Below, one piece after another: positions 34,356 to 43,546 of a stretch of 43,731 nt of DNA (within the stretch, counting starts at the first letter, position 1; every line of letters starts with the position of its first letter). The stretch spans positions 1-43,731 of the forward strand of contig CAJJBR010000120.1 of NCBI GenBank assembly GCA_905182475.1, given 5' to 3'. The position numbers and the translations under genes are program-made. The notes under the pieces were generated by a model. It searched no databases, was not told the DNA's origin, and saw only the letters and a program-made list of their open reading frames with translations. Source of the stretch: Akkermansiaceae bacterium. Its GTDB lineage: Bacteria > Verrucomicrobiota > Verrucomicrobiia > Verrucomicrobiales > Akkermansiaceae.

Positions 34356-35846
34356 ATGAATTTCTTTCTGATCGCAAGGATACTCGGCCTGCTGCTGGCG
34401 CTAGAGGCGCTGACGATGGTGGCCTGTGGGTTGTTCGCGGAATTCGATATCATCACCGGTGATCACGAAGCTGCTTCGGCGCTCTTTCTCTCCGCTGCCA
34501 TCACCGGCGGATTCGCACTTCTTGCGATTATCCCCGGCATCACCAAGACGAAGCACAATACCATTCCTAAACGGGAAGCAATCGTCATCGTAGGCCTCGG
34601 CTGGATTCTATGCAGTATTTTCGGAGGTCTACCCTATCTCCTCTGCGCACCCTACATGACACCGGCCAGCGCTTTCTTCGAATCCGCCTCCGGCTTCACC
34701 ACCACCGGTTCCTCCGTGATGACTGTCATCGAACAATGGCCCCGTGGAATCCTCCTCTGGCGCGCCACCACCCAGCTTCTCGGCGGTATCGGAATTCTAG
34801 TTCTCTTCGTTGCCCTACTATCTTATATAGGCGTCTCATCAAAATCCCTCTTCCATAACGAATCCTCGTTCCGCAGCGGCGACCTCGGCCTCGCCCGAAT
34901 CCAAGACACAGCCACGATGCTACTCCGCATCTACATTGGCCTCGTTCTCATTTGTCTCGTCGGACTGAAAGCCATGGGCCTGACCTGGTTCAACGCCACC
35001 TGCCACGCCTTCACCGCCATTTCCACCGGCGGCCTCAGCCCGCACAGCACGAGTATCGGCTATTACGCCGAGTGGGGAAATTCTTGGGTCATCGAGCTGT
35101 GGCTCACCTTTTTCATGGCCCTCTGCAGCCTGAATTTCCTCCTCTTTATCGTGGTCTTGCGGAAAAACTGGAAACGAGTTTTCCGGGAAGAAGACGCCCG
35201 CTGGTTTCTCGGAATCTGCGCCATCGTCATCATCCTCATCACCGCAGGCCGCTCCTACAACGACGGCATTTCCCCGCTCATCAGCTTCCGTGAAAGTCTC
35301 TTTACCGTAGTCAGTATCGCATCCACCACCGGCTTCGGCACCGTCGATTACGATACATGGCCCACATGGGCGAAAGTCCTCATCGCCTGCATCATGCTAA
35401 TGGGCGGCTGCGCCGGATCCACCTCTGGCGGGTTCAAAGTCGGCCGGCTAATCGTCTTCGCAAAATCCGCCCGCAACGAGATCATCAAAACCTTCCGCCC
35501 CAGCCAAGTCTTCCGCGTCGTCGTCAACGGCAACCCTATCGATGATGGAGCCCGCGCCCGGATCATGTTTTTCCTGACGCTCTATTTCATGATCTGTATC
35601 GCAGGCACCGCAGTCGTCGGCTTCTTAGAAGCGGGCACCGGGATCTCCCTGGAAAGTTGCGCAGGAACGATACTCGCCACCATCTCCAGCATCGGCCCAG
35701 GCTTCGACGCCGTCGGCCCCACCCACAACTTCGCGGAACTACGTGAGCCGACCAAAGCCTTCCTAGGCTGGATCATGATACTCGGCCGTCTCGAACTCTT
35801 TGCACTACTCGTGCTATTCGTCCCTCAGCTCTGGAGAAAATATTAG
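34356..35846 (+). CDS. trkH: Trk-type potassium uptake channel TrkH
   Basis: This is a 496-residue membrane protein with the four pseudo-repeated pore units of the SKT superfamily. The filter-like glycines appear in ASGFTTTGSSVM, FTAISTGGLSP, ASTTGFGTVDY and ISSIGPGFDAVGP. It takes up K+ across the inner membrane, gated by TrkA encoded directly upstream. The membrane pattern and length are normal. Together with the two CPA2 antiporters near the start of the window, this gives both K+ uptake and K+/H+-type exchange systems. Confidence 0.95.
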   Translation: MNFFLIARILGLLLALEALTMVACGLFAEFDIITGDHEAASALFLSAAITGGFALLAIIPGITKTKHNTIPKREAIVIVGLGWILCSIFGGLPYLLCAPYMTPASAFFESASGFTTTGSSVMTVIEQWPRGILLWRATTQLLGGIGILVLFVALLSYIGVSSKSLFHNESSFRSGDLGLARIQDTATMLLRIYIGLVLICLVGLKAMGLTWFNATCHAFTAISTGGLSPHSTSIGYYAEWGNSWVIELWLTFFMALCSLNFLLFIVVLRKNWKRVFREEDARWFLGICAIVIILITAGRSYNDGISPLISFRESLFTVVSIASTTGFGTVDYDTWPTWAKVLIACIMLMGGCAGSTSGGFKVGRLIVFAKSARNEIIKTFRPSQVFRVVVNGNPIDDGARARIMFFLTLYFMICIAGTAVVGFLEAGTGISLESCAGTILATISSIGPGFDAVGPTHNFAELREPTKAFLGWIMILGRLELFALLVLFVPQLWRKY

Positions 35847-35959
35847 ACTGAAAACCACTAGTGCTGCGTCACACGAAAAAAGATGATTATTTTCTGAGCC
35901 TTTTCAAAAAATGACAACCTGAGCACCCACAAGGAGTGAAAATGGTAGGCAGAAACCTT

Positions 35960-35976
35960 CAACTCCAACGGAGTTG
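35960..35976. repeat. Palindrome CAACTCC-AAC-GGAGTTG next to a transposase remnant
   Basis: A 7-bp perfect stem with a 3-base loop lies 15 bases from the end of a Y1-transposase remnant. Palindromes beside Y1/RAYT-type transposases are typical substrates of these enzymes (REP-like). One copy is seen here. Confidence 0.5.
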
Positions 35977-35990
35977 CGTCCGTTCCGGAA

Positions 35991-36311
35991 TCAATCCCAG
36001 ACGTATTTCCCGTCCCGAAATTCTGGATCGCGGAGGAAAAAAAGGCGGTCTTTGGTGGAATAAACCGTGTGGATCAGGATTCGCGACAGGGATTGGGGCA
36101 TGAAATATCCGTTGAATTTCCAGGCTGGTGTTCTGCTTACCGCACTTTCTGGCAGGGAATCCGCCTGCCTCCAGGTCACGAAAACCCACGTCCCCTCCTG
36201 CCGCCAGTGCGGGAGATTGATCCGGTGCTTTGAGATTGGCTTTTCCGGATCGAGGAACATAGCTCGGAATTCACAATAAGGAGAAGGGTGTTTCCTAACC
36301 CCTTTTATCAA
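35991..36311 (-). pseudogene. Remnant of Y1 (IS200/RAYT-type) transposase genes
   Basis: The frame of 106 residues joins two kinds of Y1-transposase sequence. The 5' part (MFLDPEKPISKHRINLPHWR, then TWVFVTWRQADSLPES) resembles the start of REP-associated tyrosine transposases ('LPHW.Q.g..yFVTfRlaDSlP'). From 36101 a second start, MPQSLSRILIHTVYSTKDR, resembles IS200-like transposases, but after DPEFR it jumps to GKYVWD and stops. This fits the usual family ending 'DERYVWD', so about 100 central residues with the HUH motif and catalytic Tyr are missing. The product cannot be active. Confidence 0.7.
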
Positions 36312-36370
36312 GTCGAGTCTTCTCCTTACCCATCCTCTGCAAAGGGCTTGGAAAGACCCTTCTCCTTATT
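36275..36370. repeat. 96-bp inverted-repeat unit with 21-base arms (AATAAGGAGAAGGGT)
   Basis: Arms 36275-36295 and 36350-36370 are inverted copies with two mismatches. The middle has an extra partial copy (CTTCTCCTTA). The right arm supplies two bases of the DUF1501 stop codon (36371-36369), and the left arm overlaps the start of the transposase remnant. It looks like a MITE-like or terminator-like unit. The dinucleotide AC flanks both ends. Confidence 0.6.
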
Positions 36371-37793
36371 ACGCCAGTACCTTCTTCACCACATTCCCAT
36401 GCACATCGGTGAGACGGAAGTCGCGGCCTTGGGCACGGTGGGTCAGCTGGGTGTGGTCGAAGCCTAGCAGGTGGAGTATGGTGGCGTTGAGGTCGTGGAC
36501 GTGAACCTTGTCCTCGATGGCGTTGAAGCCGAGATCGTCGGTCTTGCCGAGCTCGACGCCGCCTTTCACGCCGCCGCCGGCCATCCACATCGTGAAGGCG
36601 TTGGGGTGATGGTCGCGACCGTCGTTGCCGCCCTGGACCATGGGGGTGCGGCCGAACTCGCCACCCCAGACGATGAGCGTTTCATCCAAGAGGCCGCGCT
36701 GCTTGAGATCCTTGATGAGAGCGGCGCAGGCCTGATCGACATTCTTGCAATTCTTTTCCAGGTCTTTGACGAGGTTTCCGTGCTGATCCCATGACTCGTG
36801 GAAAAGCTCGACGAAGCGGACTCCCCTTTCCACCAAGCGGCGGGCGAGCAGGCAGTTATTGGCGAAGGATCGTTTGCCCGGCTCGGCTCCGTACATTTCG
36901 CGTATGTTCTCCGGCTCCAGCGAGATATCCGTAACCTCGGGAGCGACGTCCTGCATACGGAAGGCCATCTCGAAGGCAGCGACGCGGGAGTTGATCTCGG
37001 GATCGCCGATCGATTCGAAGCGCTTGTGATTGAGGAGATTGACGGCGTCAATGGTTTGGCGCTGCTGTTTGCGGGTGATGCCCTTGGGGTTGGAGAGGTA
37101 GAGGACGGGCTCGCCGATGGAATTAAAACTGACACCGTCGTGGATGCTGGGCAGGAAGCCCGAGGACCAGTTGCCGTTGCCGCCGGAGGGTCCCTTGGCA
37201 CCGGAGGACATGACGACGAAACCCGGCAGGTTGTCGTTTTCCGAACCGAGTCCGTAGGAGACCCATGAACCGAGCGAAGGCCGCCCGAACTGCTGGGAGC
37301 CGGTGGACATCAGGATCTGCGCGGGGGCGTGATTGAACGCATCCGTGTGCATCGAGCGGATCAGCGAAATGTCATCCGCGCAGGAGCCGATGTGCGGGAG
37401 GATATCCGCCATTTCCATCCCGCATTTGCCATACTTCTTGAACGGGAACTTGGAGCCCAGCAGCTTGTTCTCCGGGCGGATGAAGGCAGATCGGTAACCT
37501 TTGAGAAGCTCGGCGGGAGGCGCGGTGCCGTCCAATTCGCGCAGCACCGGCTTGTTGTCGAAGAGGTCGAGGTGGCTGGGCGCGCCACCCATGTAGAGGA
37601 AGATCACGTTCTTCGCCTTCGCAGGGAAATGCGGCGGCCGCGGCGAGTGCGGATTCGCGATGACCGAGCTGGCCGAGGCTTTCCCCAACATCGAGGTCAG
37701 TGCGACCGAGCCGAGGCTGAGCCCGCAATCTTTAAGGAACCAGCGACGCGAGAAGGAGCGCTGGGCGGCGGTGAGTGTGGAGTCGGGTAACAT
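36369..37793 (-). CDS. DUF1501-family secreted protein (Tat signal)
   Basis: This 474-residue protein begins with a Tat-like signal (SRRWFLKDCGLSLGSVALTS). The DUF1501 body has sulfatase/phosphatase-superfamily features: NVIFLYMGGAPSHLDLFDNKP, SMHTDAFNHAPAQILMSTGS, WGGEFGRTPMVQGGNDGRDHHPNAF in segments, and HDLNATILHLLGFDH. In planctomycetes and verrucomicrobia such genes regularly follow PSD1/cytochrome genes. Their reaction is not established, though a role with sulfated or complex polysaccharides is suspected. It lies 117 bases downstream of the PSD1 gene in the same direction, so the two are likely co-transcribed. Confidence 0.92.
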   Translation of the reverse strand: MLPDSTLTAAQRSFSRRWFLKDCGLSLGSVALTSMLGKASASSVIANPHSPRPPHFPAKAKNVIFLYMGGAPSHLDLFDNKPVLRELDGTAPPAELLKGYRSAFIRPENKLLGSKFPFKKYGKCGMEMADILPHIGSCADDISLIRSMHTDAFNHAPAQILMSTGSQQFGRPSLGSWVSYGLGSENDNLPGFVVMSSGAKGPSGGNGNWSSGFLPSIHDGVSFNSIGEPVLYLSNPKGITRKQQRQTIDAVNLLNHKRFESIGDPEINSRVAAFEMAFRMQDVAPEVTDISLEPENIREMYGAEPGKRSFANNCLLARRLVERGVRFVELFHESWDQHGNLVKDLEKNCKNVDQACAALIKDLKQRGLLDETLIVWGGEFGRTPMVQGGNDGRDHHPNAFTMWMAGGGVKGGVELGKTDDLGFNAIEDKVHVHDLNATILHLLGFDHTQLTHRAQGRDFRLTDVHGNVVKKVLA

Positions 37794-37910
37794 GTCAGTG
37801 GAAAGTGCCGAGTGATCAGTGATCAGTGGAAGACTTGGGTTGGAGGATGGAATATCGAATGGAAGAGTGACCGCTCCGATGCTCTTCCTTGAGAGTTGAA
37901 TTTTGAGTTT

Positions 37911-40900
37911 TCAATTCTTGGTGATTGTTTCGTCGAGATTCAGCAGAACGCGGGCGACGGCGGTGGCGGCGGAAAGCTCGGGCAGCGGATGGGCGGAGAG
38001 GTCGAGGGTGACGGGTTGGTAGCTTTCGAGAAAAAGCTTCACCTGCTCGGGATCGGCGGTGAGGCCGTTTTCGTAAACGGAGACGAGGGCATCGATCTCA
38101 TCGCTTTCCGGCTCGCGGGAGGTGCAGCGGACGAAGCCGCGGGAGACCCTTTCGGAAAGCTTCCCGGTGTCGGTGAGCATGAGATGGGCGAGGCCGAGCG
38201 CGGACTCCAGGGAGACCTGCTCATTGAGCGTGACGAGTGCCTGCAGGGGCGTGGTCGAAACGGTGCGCCGCACGCAGGAGACCGCGCCGGTCGGTGCGTC
38301 GAAGGTGACGAGCATCGGATACGGCACGGAGCGGAAACGGAAGGTGTAGAGCGCGCGGCGATAGCGGTTCGAATCCTTCTCCACGAACCATGTCTTCGGC
38401 CCGTAGGAGGCGGGTTGCCGGAAAAGGTAGCCCGGTGCGGGCGGGAAAACGCTGCGACCTCCGAGCGAGGGATCGAGCAGGCCGGAGGAGGCGAGCTGGA
38501 TATCGCGCACCGTTTCCGCAGGCACCCGCAGGCGCGGGCCGTGGGCGAGGAGGCGGTTGTTCGGATCGAGATCGCGCATAGCGGGACTCATCACGGAGGC
38601 CTGCTGGTAGGTAGCGCTGGTAGTGATGAGCTGGTGGATGTGCTTCATGTCCCAGCCGCTTTCCATGAATTCCACTGCGAGCCAATCGAGCAACTCCGGA
38701 TGCGAAGGAGCGGCGGCCTGATGGCCAAAATCTTCAGAGGTCTCCAACAGCCCGGTGCCGAAATATGCCTGCCAAACACGATTCACAAAAACGCGCGCGG
38801 CGACCGGCGACTTTGCATCGACCAGCCATTTTGCGAAAGTCAGGCGCGACTCCGGATCACCCGGTGGGAGCGGATGCAGGAACGCGGGGACGTGGGGTGT
38901 CACCACGTGCTTCGGATGGGTTTGCTCACCGCGCTCGAAGAGGCGGGTTTCGCGCTTCTCATCCGTCTCGGCGGCGACGAGCACCCAGGTGGGTTGCGGA
39001 ACCTTCGCGTAGAGCGCTTCGATTTTCGCGGTCTCGGCAGCGAAGGAAGGATTACTTTCTCGCCAGTGAGCGAAGAGGTGAGTCGCCTGCTCAGAGGTAC
39101 GTTTCCCGGAGTCTGCCAGCAACGCTTCGAGCACGAGCGGCGGGAGTTGGTCGAGGGCGTTCGGCAGGGTCGCGGCGACCGAGAGCCGGATGCGACCGAG
39201 GTTGTAGGTCATGTTGTCGTCGGAAGTGAAGCCACCGTGGCGCTGGGTCAGAGTGTATTTGAAATGGGCGGTGCCGCCGGTCTGAAACGGCTCGGCCAAC
39301 TCGAAGGTGAGCACGGCGGGATCATGATTGCGGGCGGGGTCGCGCTCGTTGGTCCAGGCGGTTTTTACATCGTCGTCGAGCGCAAAGGAGGCGGGACCGG
39401 TTTTGCGGTCGTCGGGTTCGCGTTTCGCGGTGCCTGGGTGAAGGCTGTGATCGAGAGCGGTCACCGCAGGATTAACGCTGGCGACAGGATTAATGAAAGG
39501 CAGCGGCTCGACCTTTTCAGGATCGCTACCGGCCTCAAGTTTGAACTCGGAAAGCGCGCCGGTGCCGCGAGTCGAACGACCCGGCCCGGACATGGGAAGG
39601 TAAGCGTCGTTCATCAATTCGAGACGCGCGGAGCGGATTTCCGGAATCTCCAGAGAGGAAGAAAATGCTTCGGTTCCGCGGGTGGCCGCGTAGCCTTTGT
39701 TGATGATGGATTTATCAGGCAGCGGTAAATACTTCTGACCCGAGTCGCCGAGCTGATAGAGCTCGAGCGCGTGCCACTCGGTGCGTGGCAGGGCGAGCAT
39801 TTCCTGCTGCCACTTTTCAAAAGCCACCGTGGCATCAGGGGATTTCTCCACGATCTCTCGATCGATAGAGACGATCTCCGCGAGCAGACTGTCGGTTTCC
39901 TCTTTCGCCGAAGGCAGGAGGGCGGCGATGGAAGTTTCCTCGATGCCGTTGAGGTAGGCATACATGCCGTAGTATTCGTCGTGGGTGAGCGGGTCATACT
40001 TGTGCGTGTGGCACTGGGCACACTGAGCGGTGAGCCCGAGCACGGATTTTCCGACCGCATCGATGCGGTCGAATATGCCCTCGATTCGGAACTGCTCAGG
40101 CTTGACTCCACCCTCCTCGTTGGTCATCGAGTTGCGTAGGAAGCCGGTGGCGATGCGATCGCCCTGGGTCGCGCCCGGGAGGAGATCGCCGGCGATCTGT
40201 TTCACGACGAAATCATCGTATGGCATATTTGAGTTCATCGCGGAGACGACCCAGTCGCGGTAGAAATGATGGAAGCGTGGAAGGTCTTTCTCGTAGCCTG
40301 CGGAATCCGCGTAACGGCCAGCGTCCAGCCACTCGCGCGCCCAGCGCTCGCCGAAGTGGGGGCTGGAAATGAGGCGGGTGACCTCGACCTCCGTCTTCCC
40401 GATTGCGGAAAGCTCCTCCAGTGTCGGCGGCAGACCGGTGAGATCTAGGGAAAGGCGACGCAGCAGCGTTGCCGGATCGGCGGCAGGGGAAGGCTTGGCA
40501 CCCTGCGCCTCAAGCTTGGCCAAGACGAAGCGATCGATGGGGGTTTTCACCCACACGGAATCCTTCACGGCAGGAACCTGCGGCCGCTCCGGCGCCAGAA
40601 AAGCCCAATGAGTCCCCCACTCCGCGCCCTCTTCGATCCATTGGCGGATGACGGCAACCTGCTCCGGCTTGAGAGCTTTCTTCTTATTCGGCGGAGGCAT
40701 GATCTCGTCGGGATCCGTGTGGGTGATCCGTTTGAGAATCAGGGAAGCGGCGGCATCGCCCGGCACGATGGCCTTGCCACTCTCGCCGCCTTTCAACGCC
40801 AGTTCGTGGACATCAAGCCGCAGCCCGGACTCGACCGCCTCCTCATCTGGACCGTGGCAGGCGTAACAGTTTTCGGAAAAGATCGGCTGCACCTGGGTGG

Positions 40901-40970
40901 TGAAATCTACCTTTTCGGCGAGCGCGAGCGCAGGGAGAAACACGGCGATAATGGACAAGGTGGAACGCAT
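37911..40970 (-). CDS. PSD1 / planctomycete cytochrome c domain protein (DUF1549-DUF1553)
   Basis: ATG 40970 gives a protein of about 1,019 residues with signal MRSTLSIIAVFLPALALA. A further 13 residues are possible from 41009. Near residue 35 is a heme site CYACH in FSENCYACHGPDEE. DUF1549 follows (PIDRFVLAKLEAQGAKPSPA, LDLTGLPPTLEEL, EWLDAGRYADSAGY), then a central lectin-like part, then DUF1553 (SPVAARVFVNRVWQAYFG, SHPELLDWLAVEFMESGWDMK, DAPTGAVSCVRRTVSTTPLQ). Such proteins are paired with DUF1501 proteins and are thought to take part in oxidative or hydrolytic attack on polysaccharides in the periplasm. The enzymatic role is unproven. It is divergent from the PAS-AraC regulator. Confidence 0.93.
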   Translation of the reverse strand: MRSTLSIIAVFLPALALAEKVDFTTQVQPIFSENCYACHGPDEEAVESGLRLDVHELALKGGESGKAIVPGDAAASLILKRITHTDPDEIMPPPNKKKALKPEQVAVIRQWIEEGAEWGTHWAFLAPERPQVPAVKDSVWVKTPIDRFVLAKLEAQGAKPSPAADPATLLRRLSLDLTGLPPTLEELSAIGKTEVEVTRLISSPHFGERWAREWLDAGRYADSAGYEKDLPRFHHFYRDWVVSAMNSNMPYDDFVVKQIAGDLLPGATQGDRIATGFLRNSMTNEEGGVKPEQFRIEGIFDRIDAVGKSVLGLTAQCAQCHTHKYDPLTHDEYYGMYAYLNGIEETSIAALLPSAKEETDSLLAEIVSIDREIVEKSPDATVAFEKWQQEMLALPRTEWHALELYQLGDSGQKYLPLPDKSIINKGYAATRGTEAFSSSLEIPEIRSARLELMNDAYLPMSGPGRSTRGTGALSEFKLEAGSDPEKVEPLPFINPVASVNPAVTALDHSLHPGTAKREPDDRKTGPASFALDDDVKTAWTNERDPARNHDPAVLTFELAEPFQTGGTAHFKYTLTQRHGGFTSDDNMTYNLGRIRLSVAATLPNALDQLPPLVLEALLADSGKRTSEQATHLFAHWRESNPSFAAETAKIEALYAKVPQPTWVLVAAETDEKRETRLFERGEQTHPKHVVTPHVPAFLHPLPPGDPESRLTFAKWLVDAKSPVAARVFVNRVWQAYFGTGLLETSEDFGHQAAAPSHPELLDWLAVEFMESGWDMKHIHQLITTSATYQQASVMSPAMRDLDPNNRLLAHGPRLRVPAETVRDIQLASSGLLDPSLGGRSVFPPAPGYLFRQPASYGPKTWFVEKDSNRYRRALYTFRFRSVPYPMLVTFDAPTGAVSCVRRTVSTTPLQALVTLNEQVSLESALGLAHLMLTDTGKLSERVSRGFVRCTSREPESDEIDALVSVYENGLTADPEQVKLFLESYQPVTLDLSAHPLPELSAATAVARVLLNLDETITKN

Positions 40971-41042
40971 GTAGACGAAAGATACGCAGAAAGCCGGTCG
41001 ATTTTCCATGCCGAACCCGTCAATTTATGGTAATATCCGCGC

Positions 41043-41780
41043 ATGAATCGGCGCGATATCCCTCATCCAGAAATCTCCATCTCGGCCCTCTTCGACGACC
41101 TGACTATGCTCGTCTTCTACATCAAGGATGCGGACGGGGCATTCGTCCGCTGCAACCGCCGCTTCGAGGAATTCCACGGACTGGAACCCGGCGGAGCGAT
41201 CGGCTTGACCGACCACGATCTCAACGAAGCCGGGATCGCTGACCGCTACCGCGCGGAGGACAGGGAGGTCATGGAGTCTGGGGTGCCGTCTTCGAACCGC
41301 ATCTGGATGGCTCCCAGCGCAAAAGGTGTCCTGCGCTGGTGGATCTCGCGGAAAGCGCCAATCCTGAGCGAGGATGGAACCGTGTGCGGGGTCGCCGGGG
41401 TGATGTATGAAATTTCCGGCGCCGCCGGGCTCACGGAACCTTTTTCCAGAATCAAACCCGCGCTGAAACTCATCCACAGCGAGGAGCAAGGCCCACTGAA
41501 GACGGCGGAGCTTGCCGCCGCCTGCAACTACTCGGAAAGCCAGTTCAACCGCGTCTTCCGCAGCATCATGAGCTGCTCGCCGCGCCGCTACGTGCTCAGG
41601 CACCGGCTGGAGACGGCGAAGGATCTGCTCGCCCGCACCGACCTGCCGCTCTCCCACATCGCGGGTCGATGCGGCTTCTACGACGCCAGCGATTTCGGAA
41701 AACGCTTCCTCGAGCAAGAAGGGCTAACGCCAAGGAAATACCGGATGAAGCTCCAAGGCATGATTCGGACGGAGGGATGA
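41043..41780 (+). CDS. PAS domain-containing AraC-family regulator
   Basis: This is a 245-residue protein. Residues about 12-128 form a PAS sensor (MLVFYIKDADGAFVRCNRRF, then APILSEDGTVCGVAGVMYEI). Residues about 145-240 form the two helix-turn-helix units of AraC (TAELAAACNYSESQFNRVFR and LSHIAGRCGFYDASDFGKRF), ending GLTPRKYRMK. It most likely controls the divergent PSD1-DUF1501 pair, whose start is 72 bases away, in response to a small molecule or redox signal bound by PAS. PAS-AraC fusions of this length are common in verrucomicrobia and planctomycetes. Confidence 0.9.
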   Translation: MNRRDIPHPEISISALFDDLTMLVFYIKDADGAFVRCNRRFEEFHGLEPGGAIGLTDHDLNEAGIADRYRAEDREVMESGVPSSNRIWMAPSAKGVLRWWISRKAPILSEDGTVCGVAGVMYEISGAAGLTEPFSRIKPALKLIHSEEQGPLKTAELAAACNYSESQFNRVFRSIMSCSPRRYVLRHRLETAKDLLARTDLPLSHIAGRCGFYDASDFGKRFLEQEGLTPRKYRMKLQGMIRTEG

Positions 41781-41815
41781 ACCATACCCGGGTTCCTCCC
41801 TGAAGAACCGCTCGC

Positions 41816-41909
41816 ACAAAGCCGCGAAGGCGCAAAGCCGGGCAGGTGGAAAAGCTTCTTCCTCAAGACCCATAATCCAAAACTTTGCAGCTCTGCCGCT
41901 TTGCGCGGT
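41816..41909. repeat. Inverted pair of 'AAAGCCGCGAAGGCGCAAAG' repeats
   Basis: 41816-41840 (CACAAAGCCGCGAAGGCGC, then AAAGCCG) and 41883-41909 (CTTTGCAGCTCTGCCGCTTT, then GCGCGG) are imperfect inverted copies around 42 bases. Related sequence occurs at 5054-5089. It lies in the 272-base gap between the AraC-type and cytochrome peroxidase genes, which holds no coding frame. Confidence 0.45.
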
Positions 41910-42052
41910 TCAGCATTTCCAAGGGGCACCTCCACGCGTGGGAAACCTGTGACCTGCCATCCTCACGAAATCTTTACAATTCCCCAAAGAAAAACCATAC
42001 GGGCTTTACAGTGAAAAGCCAGATTCCTCCCAGTCTCTAAGCGACCAAGACC

Positions 42053-43426
42053 ATGAAAACCCTCATTCTTCTCATCCCTCTCACCATTTCCGCCCTCGCG
42101 CAGGAGAAAACACTCGATCTCACCCGTCCCGAAAATTACGCGAACCAGCCCGTCCCCGCCTACATCACCAAGGACAACACCCCCGCCGGCAACGAAATCA
42201 CCGATCTCGGCGCGACCCTCGGCCGCGTGCTGTTTTACGACAAGCGCCTCTCGCGCAACGACACGGTATCCTGTTCCTCCTGCCACAACCAGCAGGATGG
42301 ATTCGGCGATACTTCTACGGCCAGCACCGGTGTTGCAGGAACCACCGGTCGCCACTCGATGCGCCTCATCAACAGCCGTTTTTCCAACGAGGAAAAATTC
42401 TTCTGGGACGAGCGAGCCGCGAGTGTGGAAGACCAGGCAACCCAACCAATCCAGGATCACGTAGAAATGGGCTTCAGCGGGGCGGACGATGATCCTTCCT
42501 TTTCCGATCTCGTCGTAAAACTTTCTGCCATCGAGGAATACCGGGTTCTTTTCCAAGGGGTCTTCGGCGATGCCACCGTCACCGAGGAGCGTGTAGGAAA
42601 AGCCCTCGCCCAATTCGTCCGCAGCATTCAGTCATTCGACAGCAAATATGATGAAGGCCGGACGGATAGAAACGATGACCAAGATTTCCTCAACTTCACC
42701 GCAAATGAAAACGCTGGAAAATAGCTTTTCCTAGCACCTCCCAACATGAACGGAGCCGGCTGCGCGGGATGCCACCAGCCGCCCGAATTCGATATCACCC
42801 CGAACTCCGGGAACAATGGGGTGGTCGGCTCGCTCGGCGGCGGTAATAACTTCACCAACACCCGCTCGCCCAGCCTCCGCGATCTCGTCGATGGCAACGG
42901 CACCCCCCACGGCAGCTTCATGCACGACGCATCCCTCCCCACGCTCCTCTCCGTCATTGATCACTACAATGCCATCCCCGCAGTTGTCACCGGTCTAGAC
43001 AACCGCCTAACCAGATCCAGTGGTCCGGGCGGAGGCGCCCCTCAACCGCAACGCCTAAACCTCACAGCCCAGCAAAAATCCGACCTCGCAGCCTTCCTCG
43101 AAACACTCACCGGCAACGCGGTTTACACCGACGAGAAATACTCCACACCGTTCAATCTCGACGGTTCTCTCGCCGTCGTCATCCTGCCTACCCAATCCAC
43201 AGAAACCACCTTCTCCACCGCTGGAAACAACACCCCGCAAGTAACCCTGCGTGCAACAGGAGTTCCCAACGTCAATTACGTTTTCCAATCGTCCCCGGAT
43301 CTCGATCAGTGGTCATCAACCGTCGTCGTCCCGGGCTCCGATGGACTACTTGAGCAAACCGTCCCCATCCTCTCAGGTGAAGACACGATGTTCTACCGCT
43401 TCGCATACGGGGTGTCGGTCAATTGA
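42053..43426 (+). pseudogene. Di-heme cytochrome c peroxidase, interrupted by an in-frame amber codon
   Basis: The first part (from ATG 42053) has a signal peptide (MKTLILLIPLTISALA), LGRVLFYDKRLSRNDTVSC and the first heme site CSSCH (Cys74, Cys77, His78). Codon 224 is TAG (42722-42724). The frame goes on without shift (LFLAPPNMNGAGCAGCHQPP), giving the second heme site CAGCH and then SLRDLVDGNGTPHGSFMHDA. The expected residue at the stop is Gln (AGKQLF), so CAG has become TAG. The last 80 residues (YVFQSSPDLDQWSSTVVVP and onward) look like a beta-sandwich appendage common in secreted verrucomicrobial proteins. Intact, it would be a periplasmic peroxidase or MauG-like enzyme. Without readthrough, only the first heme half is made. 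Confidence 0.85.
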
Positions 43427-43521
43427 CCGTATGACCGCATACATGACAACCTCGCTCCTTTCTCGGCCTCAATGGATTCCATTCACCACCGAGAATTTCC
43501 TTTGAATAAATCCATTCCTAG

Positions 43522-43527
43522 TATACT
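43522..43527 (+). promoter_or_regulatory. Putative -10 element (TATACT) of the tmRNA promoter
   Basis: TATACT lies 20 bases before the mature tmRNA 5' end, which leaves room for a short leader removed by RNase P. TTGAAT at 43502-43507 may be the -35, but the spacer of 14 bases is short. Confidence 0.4.
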
Positions 43528-43546
43528 CTAAGTATCGCTTAGCACT

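Noticed and set aside
37896..39728. A 610-codon open frame on the plus strand opposite the PSD1 gene.
   Set aside because: It is antisense to a clear DUF1549/DUF1553 protein. Its translation is low-complexity with no domain. High GC content makes such long shadows common.
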